The notes: generated from the letters alone by a model not told the origin. A stretch of 9,551 bases of DNA from Flavobacteriaceae bacterium (GCA_020435885.1 JAGQYU010000099.1:1-9551); one strand, 5' to 3'. Counted from the first letter of the stretch, positions 1 to 6,383 are shown. Made by a program: numbers and translations.

Positions 1-2
1 TG

Positions 3-53
3 GGTATGGAAAAAGTGGTGCCTCATACAGTTGAAGCCTATAGTAATATTTAA
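3..53 (+). CDS. C-terminal tail of an upstream gene (partial, unidentified)
   Basis: One forward frame is open from the window edge to a TAA at 51-53 and would give a tail ending MEKVVPHTVEAYSNI. A factor-independent terminator starts about 22 nt after this stop, so some forward gene must end here. A second frame is open from position 2 to a TGA at 32-34 and cannot be excluded. The visible residues are too few to name a family. The frame choice rests only on the distance to the terminator. Confidence 0.4.
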   Translation, partial: GMEKVVPHTVEAYSNI

Positions 54-75
54 TATATATAATTGTGTGATAATA

Positions 76-107
76 GCACCTGGCAATTTTGTCAGGTGTT
101 GTTTTTT
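76..107 (+). terminator. Intrinsic terminator of the upstream gene
   Basis: CACCTGGCA (77-85) pairs with TGTCAGGTG (90-98) around an ATTT loop, with one G-U pair, and is followed by TTGTTTTTT. It closes the gene whose tail is at the window start. It also argues against any coding start upstream of it for the next gene, even though that frame stays open back to the window edge. Confidence 0.8.
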
Positions 108-177
108 ATACATGTTTCATCATTACAATGCTTCTAAATTTTACGTATCTTGGCACATATTTCTAAAAATTGAATAT

Positions 178-861
178 ATGTATATCTATGAAGATTATGG
201 AAGTGAAGAACTTCTCAGTATTGTAAAGAAAAAAGTTGACCTGACATATCTTTCAAAAATTGAACTTAAAAAAGAGCTAGTAAAGCGAAATTTAGGACAA
301 GAAGACGTCCATACACTTCAACAGGAAATTGATGATGAAACTACTAAAATCCTAAACTTGGAATATTTAAAGAACGTGGGTTTTGATATAGAGCGTTTTT
401 CTGATAATTCTTTCGAAATAACCAGAAGTTCCAAAGCTATACTGATAGATGCTGCCTCCGTTTTTATTGGTTTGCTTTTACTGATTGCCGGTATTAAAGG
501 AATCATGAATTTTTTAAGTCTTTCCTCTGAAGGAGGATTTCATATTATGCCAATCATTTTTAATTTTTTATTGATCTCCATTGGTATCACTGGGTTTTCA
601 TTACTTTATAACGGAGCCAACAGGCTCATAGAGTTTAACGGTTTTAAATTTTTAGCAAATAACACTGTTGTGAGGTTATTCAAACGATTTGATTTTGAAC
701 TTACTGAAACTGAAGCTCCTGCATCAGAACTTTCTCTTGAAAAAAGTGGAGATGAGCTCATCCTCAAATTAAAAGATAAAGAGATCCTTAAAGGAAACGC
801 TAATAGTTACAGGCAAGAGATGACCCTAAAAGAACTAATCAAAAAAATTAAAAAACAATAA
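178..861 (+). CDS. Hypothetical two-helix membrane protein
   Basis: I do not recognise the family. The frame is open from the window edge, but a terminator lies at 76-107, so the start must be downstream. ATG 178 (227 aa, beginning MYIYEDYGSEELLSIVKKK) is the best choice; ATG 112 is the alternative. The first ~90 residues are charged and probably helical, with many Lys and Glu. Two hydrophobic stretches follow, around residues 89-115 and 124-147, then a charged C-terminal domain of about 80 residues that ends in a Lys-rich tail. The layout suggests an inner-membrane hairpin with both ends in the cytoplasm. The acetyltransferase gene starts 13 nt after the stop, so the two are probably co-transcribed. 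Function unknown. Confidence 0.72.
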   Translation: MYIYEDYGSEELLSIVKKKVDLTYLSKIELKKELVKRNLGQEDVHTLQQEIDDETTKILNLEYLKNVGFDIERFSDNSFEITRSSKAILIDAASVFIGLLLLIAGIKGIMNFLSLSSEGGFHIMPIIFNFLLISIGITGFSLLYNGANRLIEFNGFKFLANNTVVRLFKRFDFELTETEAPASELSLEKSGDELILKLKDKEILKGNANSYRQEMTLKELIKKIKKQ

Positions 862-874
862 TTACTATTGGTAA

Positions 875-1393
875 ATGCCCACTTTCAAGAGTTTTGAAAC
901 TGAACATTTATTGTTAAATCCCACCTCTGTTGAAGATGCCGGTTATGTACTGGAACTTTTGAACTCTCCCAAATGGTTGCATTATATTGGCGATAGAAAT
1001 GTAATGAGTCTTGATGATGCCAAAAAATATGTTGAAGAACGTATTTTACCACAATTGTATGAATTAGGTTATTCAAACTATACTATTACATTAAAATCTA
1101 ATGGAGCTAAAATAGGCTCTTGCGGTTTGTATAAACGTGAAGGTTTAGAACATGTTGATATAGGGTTTGCATTTTTACCTCAATACGAAAAACAAGGTTA
1201 CGCCTTTGAAAGCGCCAGTAAAATACTGGAAGTTGCCAATAGCGAATTCCATTTAAAAAAAGTGCTGGCAATTACCACACAAGAGAATACCGACTCCCAA
1301 AAATTACTAGAAAAACTAGGGTTGAAATTTCAGAAGATCATCAGAATACCTAATGATGAGGAGGACTTGATGTTGTATGAAATTAACTTTTGA
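875..1393 (+). CDS. GNAT-family N-acetyltransferase (RimJ/RimL type)
   Basis: This 172-residue protein has the length and motif order of acetyl-CoA-dependent RimJ/RimL-like acetyltransferases. The N-terminus has the ETEHLLLNPTSVEDA beta-strand/helix start typical of the group. The central strand and acetyl-CoA pyrophosphate loop are at about 94-112 (VDIGFAFLPQYEKQGYAFES, with the Q-G-x-A turn). The C-terminal motif is at about 137-151 (ENTDSQKLLEKLGLK), matching the family N-x-x-S-x-x-L-x-E-K-L-G pattern. Substrate cannot be read from sequence: ribosomal-protein N-termini, amino sugars and small molecules are all possible. It follows the membrane protein gene by 13 nt and ends just before a strong bidirectional terminator, so it is probably the last gene of that unit. 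Confidence 0.9.
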   Translation: MPTFKSFETEHLLLNPTSVEDAGYVLELLNSPKWLHYIGDRNVMSLDDAKKYVEERILPQLYELGYSNYTITLKSNGAKIGSCGLYKREGLEHVDIGFAFLPQYEKQGYAFESASKILEVANSEFHLKKVLAITTQENTDSQKLLEKLGLKFQKIIRIPNDEEDLMLYEINF

Positions 1394-1400
1394 CAAAAAG

Positions 1401-1431
1401 AAAACCCGTTAAGCATTGCTTAACGGGTTTT
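1401..1431. terminator. Bidirectional intrinsic terminator between convergent genes
   Basis: A perfect 14-bp stem, AAAACCCGTTAAGC (1401-1414) and GCTTAACGGGTTTT (1418-1431), closes a 3-nt loop. Each strand reads a GC-containing stem flanked by A on one side and T on the other. It can therefore terminate both the forward acetyltransferase unit (stop at 1393) and the reverse dnaK gene (stop at 1462). Confidence 0.93.
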
Positions 1432-1461
1432 GAATATATATAGAGTTTATAATATGCTCTA

Positions 1462-3369
1462 TTACTTTACTTCTTCAAAATCTACATCCTGCACATCATC
1501 ACTTCCACCTGCAGTTGCATCGGCAGTAGGTTCACCTCCGCCAGCAGCACCATTAGCTTGAGCATCTTGCTGTGCTTTGTACATTTCTTCAGAAGCAGCC
1601 TTCCAAGCTTCATTGATCTTTTCCATAGCCACATCAATCTGAGCTAGGTCTTTAGACTCATGTGCTTTCTTTAACTCTTCTAGAGCAGACTCTATCGGAG
1701 CTTTTTTATCAGCAGACAGCTTATCACCAAACTCTTTCAATTGTTTTTCTGTTTGGAAAATCATCGCATCTGCACCATTGATTTTTTCAGCAGTTTCTTT
1801 TGCTTTTTTATCAGATTCCGCATTAGCTTCGGCATCAGCTTTCATCTTTTTGATCTCCTCTTCAGAAAGACCTGAAGAAGCTTCAATTCTGATATTCTGA
1901 GATTTACCTGTAGCTTTATCAGATGCTGTTACGTGAATAATACCATTGGCATCAATATCAAACGTTACTTCAATTTGAGGCACTCCTCTTGGCGCAGGTG
2001 GTATCCCGTCTAAGTGGAAACGACCAATTGTTTTATTATCAGCTGCCATAGCACGTTCACCTTGCAATACATGTATTTCTACAGATGGCTGATTATCAGC
2101 TGCCGTTGAAAATACTTGCGATTTTTTAGTAGGTATGGTAGTATTAGCATCAATCAATTTGGTCATTACATTACCCATAGTTTCAATACCTAATGAAAGC
2201 GGTGTAACGTCTAACAACAATACATCCTTAACATCACCTGTCAATACCCCGCCTTGAATGGCAGCACCTATCGCTACAACTTCATCTGGGTTAACACCTT
2301 TATGAGGTTCTTTGCCAAAGAATTTTTTAACTTCTTCTTGAATTTTTGGGATACGTGTAGAACCACCTACCAAAATTACCTCATCAATTTCAGAAGTAGA
2401 AAGATCTGCATCTTTCAAAGCTTTGGCAACAGGATCCATAGAACGTTTTACCAACGTATCTGACAATTTTTCAAAATGTGACTTTGTCAACGTTTTTACC
2501 AAGTGTTTTGGACCGCTAGCCGTAGCTGTAACATATGGTAAATTGATCTCTGTTTGAGAAGAAGACGATAATTCTATCTTAGCTTTTTCAGCAGCTTCTT
2601 TTAAACGTTGCAATGCCATTGGGTCTTTACGAAGATCAATACCTTCTTCTTTATTGAATTCTTCTGCCAACCAATCAATAATAACTTGGTCAAAGTCATC
2701 TCCACCTAAGTGGGTATCACCATTAGTAGACAATACTTCAAATACGCCATCGCCAATCTCTAAAATAGAGATATCAAAAGTACCACCACCTAAGTCATAT
2801 ACGGCAATTTTTTTATCGTGTCCGGATTTATCCAATCCGTAAGCCAACGCAGCAGCAGTAGGCTCATTGATAATACGGCTTACCTTTAAACCAGCAATTT
2901 CTCCGGCCTCTTTGGTAGCTTGACGCTGAGAGTCATTAAAGTAAGCAGGTACGGTAATAACTGCTTCTTTAACTTCTTGTCCTAAATAGTCTTCAGCTGT
3001 TTTTTTCATTTTCTGCAATACCATGGCAGAAATTTCCTGAGGTGTATAGAGTCTTCCGTCTATATCAACCCTAGGTGTATCATTATCTCCTTTTATCACT
3101 TTGTAAGGTACTCTTTCTGCTTCTTTTTTAGATTCAGAATACTTGTTACCCATAAAACGTTTGATAGAATAAATGGTCTTTAAAGGGTTAGTAACTGCCT
3201 GACGTTTAGCAGGATCACCAACTTTACGTTCTCCACCTTCTACAAACGCAACAATTGAAGGAGTTGTTCTTTTACCTTCTGCATTAGGAATTACCACCGG
3301 CTCATTACCTTCCATTACGGAAACACAAGAGTTGGTTGTTCCTAAGTCTATTCCTATAATTTTACCCAT
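1462..3369 (-). CDS. dnaK: Molecular chaperone DnaK (Hsp70)
   Basis: This is a full-length Hsp70 chaperone of 635 residues. It binds exposed hydrophobic segments of client proteins in the cytoplasm and cycles with ATP, DnaJ and GrpE. The nucleotide-binding domain shows the phosphate-1 loop (GIDLGTTNSCVSVMEG, 6-21), IINEPTAAALAYGLDK (166-181), the phosphate-2 loop DLGGGTFDISIL (192-203) and the adenosine motif VILVGGSTRIPKIQ (331-344). The interdomain linker and start of the substrate domain follow (DVLLLDVTPLSLGIETMG, 382-399). A helical lid comes next, then a Gly/Ala-rich disordered tail ending DVQDVDFEEVK. No key residue appears missing. No dnaJ or grpE lies beside it, so it is a stand-alone gene here. 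The ATG at 3369 begins MGKIIGIDLG, as expected for the family. Confidence 0.99.
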   Translation of the reverse strand: MGKIIGIDLGTTNSCVSVMEGNEPVVIPNAEGKRTTPSIVAFVEGGERKVGDPAKRQAVTNPLKTIYSIKRFMGNKYSESKKEAERVPYKVIKGDNDTPRVDIDGRLYTPQEISAMVLQKMKKTAEDYLGQEVKEAVITVPAYFNDSQRQATKEAGEIAGLKVSRIINEPTAAALAYGLDKSGHDKKIAVYDLGGGTFDISILEIGDGVFEVLSTNGDTHLGGDDFDQVIIDWLAEEFNKEEGIDLRKDPMALQRLKEAAEKAKIELSSSSQTEINLPYVTATASGPKHLVKTLTKSHFEKLSDTLVKRSMDPVAKALKDADLSTSEIDEVILVGGSTRIPKIQEEVKKFFGKEPHKGVNPDEVVAIGAAIQGGVLTGDVKDVLLLDVTPLSLGIETMGNVMTKLIDANTTIPTKKSQVFSTAADNQPSVEIHVLQGERAMAADNKTIGRFHLDGIPPAPRGVPQIEVTFDIDANGIIHVTASDKATGKSQNIRIEASSGLSEEEIKKMKADAEANAESDKKAKETAEKINGADAMIFQTEKQLKEFGDKLSADKKAPIESALEELKKAHESKDLAQIDVAMEKINEAWKAASEEMYKAQQDAQANGAAGGGEPTADATAGGSDDVQDVDFEEVK

Positions 3370-3416
3370 AGTTTATATATTAGTTTTTTGCTTTTTAAGT
3401 TTTCTGGAAAACAATA

Positions 3417-3433
3417 GTCAATCATTGTGCCAA
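3417..3433 (-). promoter_or_regulatory. Sigma-54-like promoter upstream of dnaK
   Basis: Read on the dnaK strand the site is TTGGCAC, AATGA, TTGAC. The GG of the -24 box and the G of the -12 box are 12 nt apart, exactly as in the sigma-54 consensus TGGCAC-N5-TTGCW. Only the -12 C is replaced by A. Transcription would start near 3406, giving a leader of roughly 36 nt. No Bacteroidetes housekeeping promoter (TTTG, about 19 nt, TAnnTTTG) is evident in the same region. The assignment is inference from spacing and sequence. Confidence 0.5.
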
Positions 3434-3451
3434 TAAAAGAATAGTAGATAT

Positions 3452-3490
3452 TTGGCAGGAAAAGAAAAATATAAGGTGACAGAGTGGCAG
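3452..3490 (-). promoter_or_regulatory. Possible activator-binding half-sites upstream of dnaK
   Basis: Read on the plus strand, this stretch holds TTGGCAG (3452-3458) and a tandem pair, GTGACAG (3476-3482) and GTGGCAG (3484-3490). TTGGCA at 3452-3457 also forms an inverted pair with TGCCAA at 3428-3433, which overlaps the putative promoter. The tandem pair would lie about 70-85 bp upstream of the predicted start, a usual place for enhancer-binding activators of sigma-54 promoters. The protein that might bind is not encoded in the window. Confidence 0.35.
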
Positions 3491-3502
3491 AAAAATTCCA
3501 TA

Positions 3503-3601
3503 CGTTATTGCGAATCACAAAAATTTTGTGATGAAGCAATCTTTAAAACCTAAAAAGATTACCACGTCATCTCAATCATTGAGATTCCTCGTAATGGCAA
3601 T
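3503..3601. repeat. Cloverleaf-like interspersed repeat
   Basis: Outer arms ATTGCGA (3507-3513) and TCGTAAT (3589-3595) can pair with one G-U. Three hairpins lie inside: 3514-3532 (9-bp arms ATCACAAAA/TTTTGTGAT, 1-nt centre), 3536-3544 with 3554-3562 (GCAATCTTT/AAAGATTAC, one mismatch) and 3569-3585 (8-bp arms ATCTCAAT/ATTGAGAT). The flanks recall, from memory, the dispersed repeat in many Bacteroidetes genomes that begins GTCATTGCGAG and contains GAAGCAATCT and AGATTGCCACGTC. This would be a degenerate copy with extra hairpins. It sits just downstream of the sanA-like stop codon (3611) and may help end that transcript. No other copy was found in the window. Confidence 0.6.
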
Positions 3602-3610
3602 AGAAATATT

Positions 3611-4264
3611 TTACGAAGGAATAACTATTTTTTCTCCTAAGAATTTGGGTTGTACACCCAGTAGAATATCAATAAATACCTTAGTACGTGCTAAATATTC
3701 TCTGAGATTTGTTTTAAAACCATAATGCTTACTAACATTTTTAGCATTATAACCAATAGCCTTAATACCATAGTGCTCAGCTAAATAAATTGCTCTCTCA
3801 TTATGGAATTGCTGCGAGATGATAACCACACTCTCTTGTCCAAAAATCTCTTTAACCCTTACAACAGAATCTAAGGTTCTAAAACCTGCGTAGTCTAAAT
3901 ATATTCTTTCTTCAGGGATACCTCCTTTTATCAAATCTTCTTTAAAAGTGGAAGGCTCGTCATACTCTTTTGTACTGTTATCACCACTTACAATAACATA
4001 ATCTATTTTACCAGTTTTGTATAAAGCAACCGTGGCATCCACACGGTATTTGTAATATAAATTAACCGTACCGTTTTGCAAAAACTTAGAAGTGCCTAAT
4101 ACCAAGCCTACTTTGTGATGTGGAATACTGTCAACACTTGAAAAGGTTCTGCCAACAGCACTTTTTTCTATAACTGTATTGGCAATACCGATAAAAATTA
4201 GAGAAATCACGAAGAAAGTTAAAGCCAATCTTACTAGCTTTTTAAACCATTTTTTACGAAGCAT
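3611..4264 (-). CDS. SanA/YdcF-like DUF218 envelope protein
   Basis: At 217 residues this is close to E. coli SanA in size. It has one N-terminal membrane segment (about 11-28) after a basic start, then a DUF218 domain that would face the periplasm. Visible family motifs are LVLGTSK (54-60), the loop VSGDNS (92-97), YDEPSTFKEDLIKGGIP (101-117), YAGFRTLDSVVRVKEIFG (125-142), ISQQFHNERAIYLAEHYG (149-166) and a conserved C-terminal stretch LREYLARTKVFIDILLG (187-203). SanA of enteric bacteria is linked to the envelope barrier against vancomycin at high temperature; the related ElyC acts in peptidoglycan metabolism. The biochemical activity is not settled. Its ATG lies 2 nt after the yaaA stop, so the pair is one transcript with yaaA first. 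The subgroup name is less certain than the domain. Confidence 0.88.
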   Translation of the reverse strand: MLRKKWFKKLVRLALTFFVISLIFIGIANTVIEKSAVGRTFSSVDSIPHHKVGLVLGTSKFLQNGTVNLYYKYRVDATVALYKTGKIDYVIVSGDNSTKEYDEPSTFKEDLIKGGIPEERIYLDYAGFRTLDSVVRVKEIFGQESVVIISQQFHNERAIYLAEHYGIKAIGYNAKNVSKHYGFKTNLREYLARTKVFIDILLGVQPKFLGEKIVIPS

Positions 4265-4266
4265 AT

Positions 4267-5025
4267 TTATCGGGTAAACACCAATTCTGTATCGGTAGAC
4301 ATATTGGCATCAAAAGCATAGCCTTCGGTTTTAAACCCTTTTAAACCATCTATTGTCTCAATAGTATTATCTACTATATATCGTACCATATAACCTCTAG
4401 CCAACTTGGCGTAAGTCATAATGGTTTTATATTCTCCATTCTTATAATCCTTAAAAACAGGAGTAATAACAGGTACTTTTAACAATTTAGGTTTAATAGC
4501 TTTAAAGTATTCTGTACTTGCCAGATTGATAAATAGCTCTCCATCTTTCAGTTCCTCATTCAATGCCTCTGTGATGGTACTATCCCAAAACTCATATAAA
4601 TTCCCTTTTCTACCTACTTTAAGACGCGTACCCATTTCCAAACGATATGGCTGAATAAGATCCAACGGTTTCAGTAATCCGTACTGCCCTGAAATTATAC
4701 GGAGCTTATCTTGCAGTTGATCTACTTTTTCAGCAGGCAAGGTTTCAATATCAATACCTCTATACACATCTCCATTAAACATATAGATTGCCTGTCTGGC
4801 GTTTTCTGGAGTAAAAGGCAAATGCCACTCTTGGTTGCGTTCATAGTTAAGCCTGCCCAAGGCATCAGAAATACTCATCAGTTTTGATAATTCTTTGGCA
4901 CTTTTCTTTTTTAATACATCTGACAGCTTTTCAGATTGTTCTAAAAAAGCAGGTTGCGTATGTTGTTTAACAGGTATTTTTGATTCACAATCAAGTGATT
5001 TGGCAGGGGATATAACTATTTTCAT
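4267..5025 (-). CDS. yaaA: Peroxide stress protein YaaA (DUF328/UPF0246)
   Basis: The 252-residue protein matches the usual length of the YaaA family (about 250-260). Family motifs are clear: the start MKIVISPAKSLD (1-12), ARQAIYMFNGDVYRG (76-90), ISGQYGLLKPLDLIQPYRLE (111-130), NLASTEYFKAI (167-177), AKLARGYMVRY (206-216) and the C-terminal segment FKTEGYAFDANMSTDTELVF (231-250). In E. coli, YaaA belongs to the OxyR regulon and lowers free intracellular iron during peroxide stress, limiting DNA damage; the family has DNA-binding structural features. It is the first gene of a reverse pair with the sanA-like gene and is divergent from the ECF sigma gene. The 167-bp gap between them must hold both promoters. 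Start at ATG 5025 is fixed by the conserved MKIVISPAK. Confidence 0.96.
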   Translation of the reverse strand: MKIVISPAKSLDCESKIPVKQHTQPAFLEQSEKLSDVLKKKSAKELSKLMSISDALGRLNYERNQEWHLPFTPENARQAIYMFNGDVYRGIDIETLPAEKVDQLQDKLRIISGQYGLLKPLDLIQPYRLEMGTRLKVGRKGNLYEFWDSTITEALNEELKDGELFINLASTEYFKAIKPKLLKVPVITPVFKDYKNGEYKTIMTYAKLARGYMVRYIVDNTIETIDGLKGFKTEGYAFDANMSTDTELVFTR

Positions 5026-5135
5026 TCACTGTAATTTAACAATGTAAAAATACAATGGAAATAAGTATACCACAAGTATTTTGATTTTATAAAATTTATA
5101 GTTCCATAGAGGAAACAAATAATTTATTATTAAAA

Positions 5136-5163
5136 CAAACTATTAAAAAAAACAAAGGTCTAT
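5136..5163 (+). promoter_or_regulatory. Predicted ECF-sigma promoter 1, upstream of the sigma gene
   Basis: CAAACTATT (5136-5144), 11 nt, then AGGTCTAT (5156-5163). This is the first of three copies of one bipartite element at the locus. Written as CAAACTA-N15-GTCTAT it resembles the E. coli sigma-E consensus GGAACTT-N15-GTCTAA. The -10 box ends 29 nt before the sigma ATG. It predicts positive autoregulation. It is the weakest copy, with two changes from the other two. Confidence 0.65.
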
Positions 5164-5169
5164 ATAATA

Positions 5170-5185
5170 TTAAGTTGTAACTTAA
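5170..5185 (+). promoter_or_regulatory. Perfect palindrome in the sigma gene leader
   Basis: TTAAGTT (5170-5176) and AACTTAA (5179-5185) form a 7-bp inverted repeat with a 2-nt centre. It begins near the predicted transcription start and ends 7 nt before the ATG. It could be an operator or a leader hairpin that limits initiation. The AT-rich context allows chance, so the role is open. Confidence 0.35.
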
Positions 5186-5192
5186 CTTTTAA

Positions 5193-5750
5193 ATGCAAGC
5201 ATTGAATACAGAGGCTAATTTCATTAAGCAACTTAGGGATCCTAAGACTAAGGAAAAAGCTTTTCTAGAATTACTTGATAAGTATCAGGAACGCCTCTAT
5301 TGGTACATCCGCAAAATAGTGATCTCCCATGAAAATGCAGACGATGCCTCTCAAAACACATTCATCAGAATTTACAGAAATATAGAATCTTTTAAAGGCA
5401 ATAGTTCGTTGGCAACTTGGATGTTTCGAATTGCACACAATGAAGCTCTAAGACTACTCGAAAAACAGAATAAAACACATTTGGCATCATTAGATGATGT
5501 AAAGCCAAGTTATTTAGAAGACCTTACCCAAGATCCTTATTTTGATGGTGATGAAACTAAATTAAAATTACACCATGTTATAGATTCAAAATTAACCAAT
5601 AAACAACGAATGGTCTTTAATATGAAATATTTTGATAATCTCAGTTTTAGAGAAATATCCCAAATATTGGAAGTGAACGAAAACACATTAAAGTCGGCCT
5701 ATTATAGTGCAACTAAAATCATAGAAGAAGAAATGATACAAACTTTTTAA
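5193..5750 (+). CDS. ECF-type RNA polymerase sigma-70 factor
   Basis: This 185-residue protein has only sigma regions 2 and 4, the layout of extracytoplasmic-function sigma factors. Region 2 spans about 22-90, with the core-binding and -10 recognition stretch ENADDASQNTFIRIYRNIES (47-66) followed by SSLATWMFRIAHNEALRLLE (71-90). An acidic linker follows. Region 4 (about 124-180) carries the -35-recognising helix-turn-helix NLSFREISQILEVNENTLKS (149-168). It has no long C-terminal extension. Downstream genes encode a single-pass membrane protein, a secreted protein and an outer-membrane protein, so a role in envelope stress is likely (inference). The same promoter-like element occurs before this gene and the next two, which predicts that it drives its own operon. 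The stop codon overlaps the -35 region of the second promoter. Confidence 0.95.
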   Translation: MQALNTEANFIKQLRDPKTKEKAFLELLDKYQERLYWYIRKIVISHENADDASQNTFIRIYRNIESFKGNSSLATWMFRIAHNEALRLLEKQNKTHLASLDDVKPSYLEDLTQDPYFDGDETKLKLHHVIDSKLTNKQRMVFNMKYFDNLSFREISQILEVNENTLKSAYYSATKIIEEEMIQTF

Positions 5751-5766
5751 ATTTTTTGAGGTCTAA
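5739..5766 (+). promoter_or_regulatory. Predicted ECF-sigma promoter 2, upstream of the putative anti-sigma gene
   Basis: CAAACTTTT (5739-5747), 11 nt, then AGGTCTAA (5759-5766), i.e. CAAACTT-N15-GTCTAA. The -35 half lies in the last codons of the sigma gene, so the coding sequence and the promoter share bases. The -10 box ends 21 nt before the ATG at 5788. The 11-mer AGGTCTAATAA is identical to that of copy 3. Confidence 0.72.
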
Positions 5767-5787
5767 TAATCAACAAACAAAATAAAA

Positions 5788-6285
5788 ATGGATTTAAATA
5801 AAAAAAATAAAGTAAGGCTTTCTAAGGAACATAGAGATAAACTTGGAATGGATATTCCTAAAGATTATTTTTCTAAATCAAAAGCAGAAATCTTAAAAGC
5901 AGTAGCCGAGAATAAAAAGCCGGAAACTAAGGTAATTCAATTAAGGCCATTCGTAAAGTATGCAGTAGCTGCATCAATTGTTGCTATACTTGGTTTAACC
6001 ATTTTATTTAAATACGGATCCGGAACTACTACGCAACAGGTAAATACTATAACCAGTATAGAATTTGCAAGCCTTGAAGGCGATGATGCCTTACTAAATT
6101 CTCTATTGGTAACCGAAGAAAACATTGATTTGTATTTAGACGATTATGTAATGAATGAAATTGTAATAAAAGCACAAACATCTGAAACCGATCTAAACAA
6201 CATATTTATAAATTCACTTATTATAAATGATTCTTTATTAGATAATTATATAGAAGAAAGTTTTATTGAAAATATTGTCTTATAA
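5788..6285 (+). CDS. Single-pass membrane protein, putative anti-sigma factor
   Basis: This 165-residue protein has a basic N-terminal domain of about 54 residues (with HRDKLGMDIPKDYFSKSK), one membrane helix (about 56-74, VKYAVAASIVAILGLTILF) and an acidic C-terminal domain of about 90 residues. The basic N-terminal side should lie in the cytoplasm and the acidic side in the periplasm. Topology and position right after an ECF sigma gene fit an anti-sigma factor, but I see no recognised zinc-binding anti-sigma (ZAS) His/Cys motif, so the role is inferred. The periplasmic part holds two related 24-residue segments, 104-127 (NSLLVTEENIDLY...) and 142-165 (NSLIINDSLLDNY...). The second ends exactly at the C-terminus. 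A similar motif recurs in the beta-barrel protein downstream. The gene begins 37 nt after the sigma stop and has its own predicted ECF promoter. Confidence 0.82.
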   Translation: MDLNKKNKVRLSKEHRDKLGMDIPKDYFSKSKAEILKAVAENKKPETKVIQLRPFVKYAVAASIVAILGLTILFKYGSGTTTQQVNTITSIEFASLEGDDALLNSLLVTEENIDLYLDDYVMNEIVIKAQTSETDLNNIFINSLIINDSLLDNYIEESFIENIVL

Positions 6286-6287
6286 AA

Positions 6288-6315
6288 CAAACTTTTATAA
6301 AAATACTAGGTCTAA
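6288..6315 (+). promoter_or_regulatory. Predicted ECF-sigma promoter 3, upstream of the LTxxQ protein gene
   Basis: CAAACTTTT (6288-6296), 11 nt, then AGGTCTAA (6308-6315). Both boxes and the spacing are identical to copy 2 while the 11-nt spacers differ. The -10 box ends 68 nt before the ATG at 6384, leaving a leader of about 60 nt. It could lift expression of the secreted protein and barrel genes above that of the regulators. Confidence 0.72.
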
Positions 6316-6383
6316 TAAACAGAAATGAATCGATTCCACATATAGCAAAAAAAAGAATAGTTAAATAGTTAAAAATTAAGATT

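Noticed and set aside
31..177. N-terminal extension of the 178-861 gene from a TTG at 31 or an ATG at 112
   Set aside because: A strong terminator lies at 76-107 and the extra residues do not look like a conserved domain. ATG 112 follows the T-tract by only a few bases.
2205..2215. Further GTCTAA sequences (about 2010, 2208 and 3892) as extra ECF promoters
   Set aside because: They lie inside coding sequences and lack an AAACTT-like box at the required distance.
2254..2842. Forward open frames inside dnaK
   Set aside because: They are antisense shadows of a highly conserved gene; their translations have no independent features.
3354..3725. Short open frames over the dnaK promoter and the repeat
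   Set aside because: They cross the promoter region and the hairpin repeat or overlap the sanA-like gene antisense; composition is not protein-like.
5063..5079. Direct repeat AAGTAT / AAGTAT (11-bp period) upstream of yaaA as an OxyR-like site
   Set aside because: The repeats are short, the region is very AT-rich, and they do not match an OxyR motif; chance is likely.
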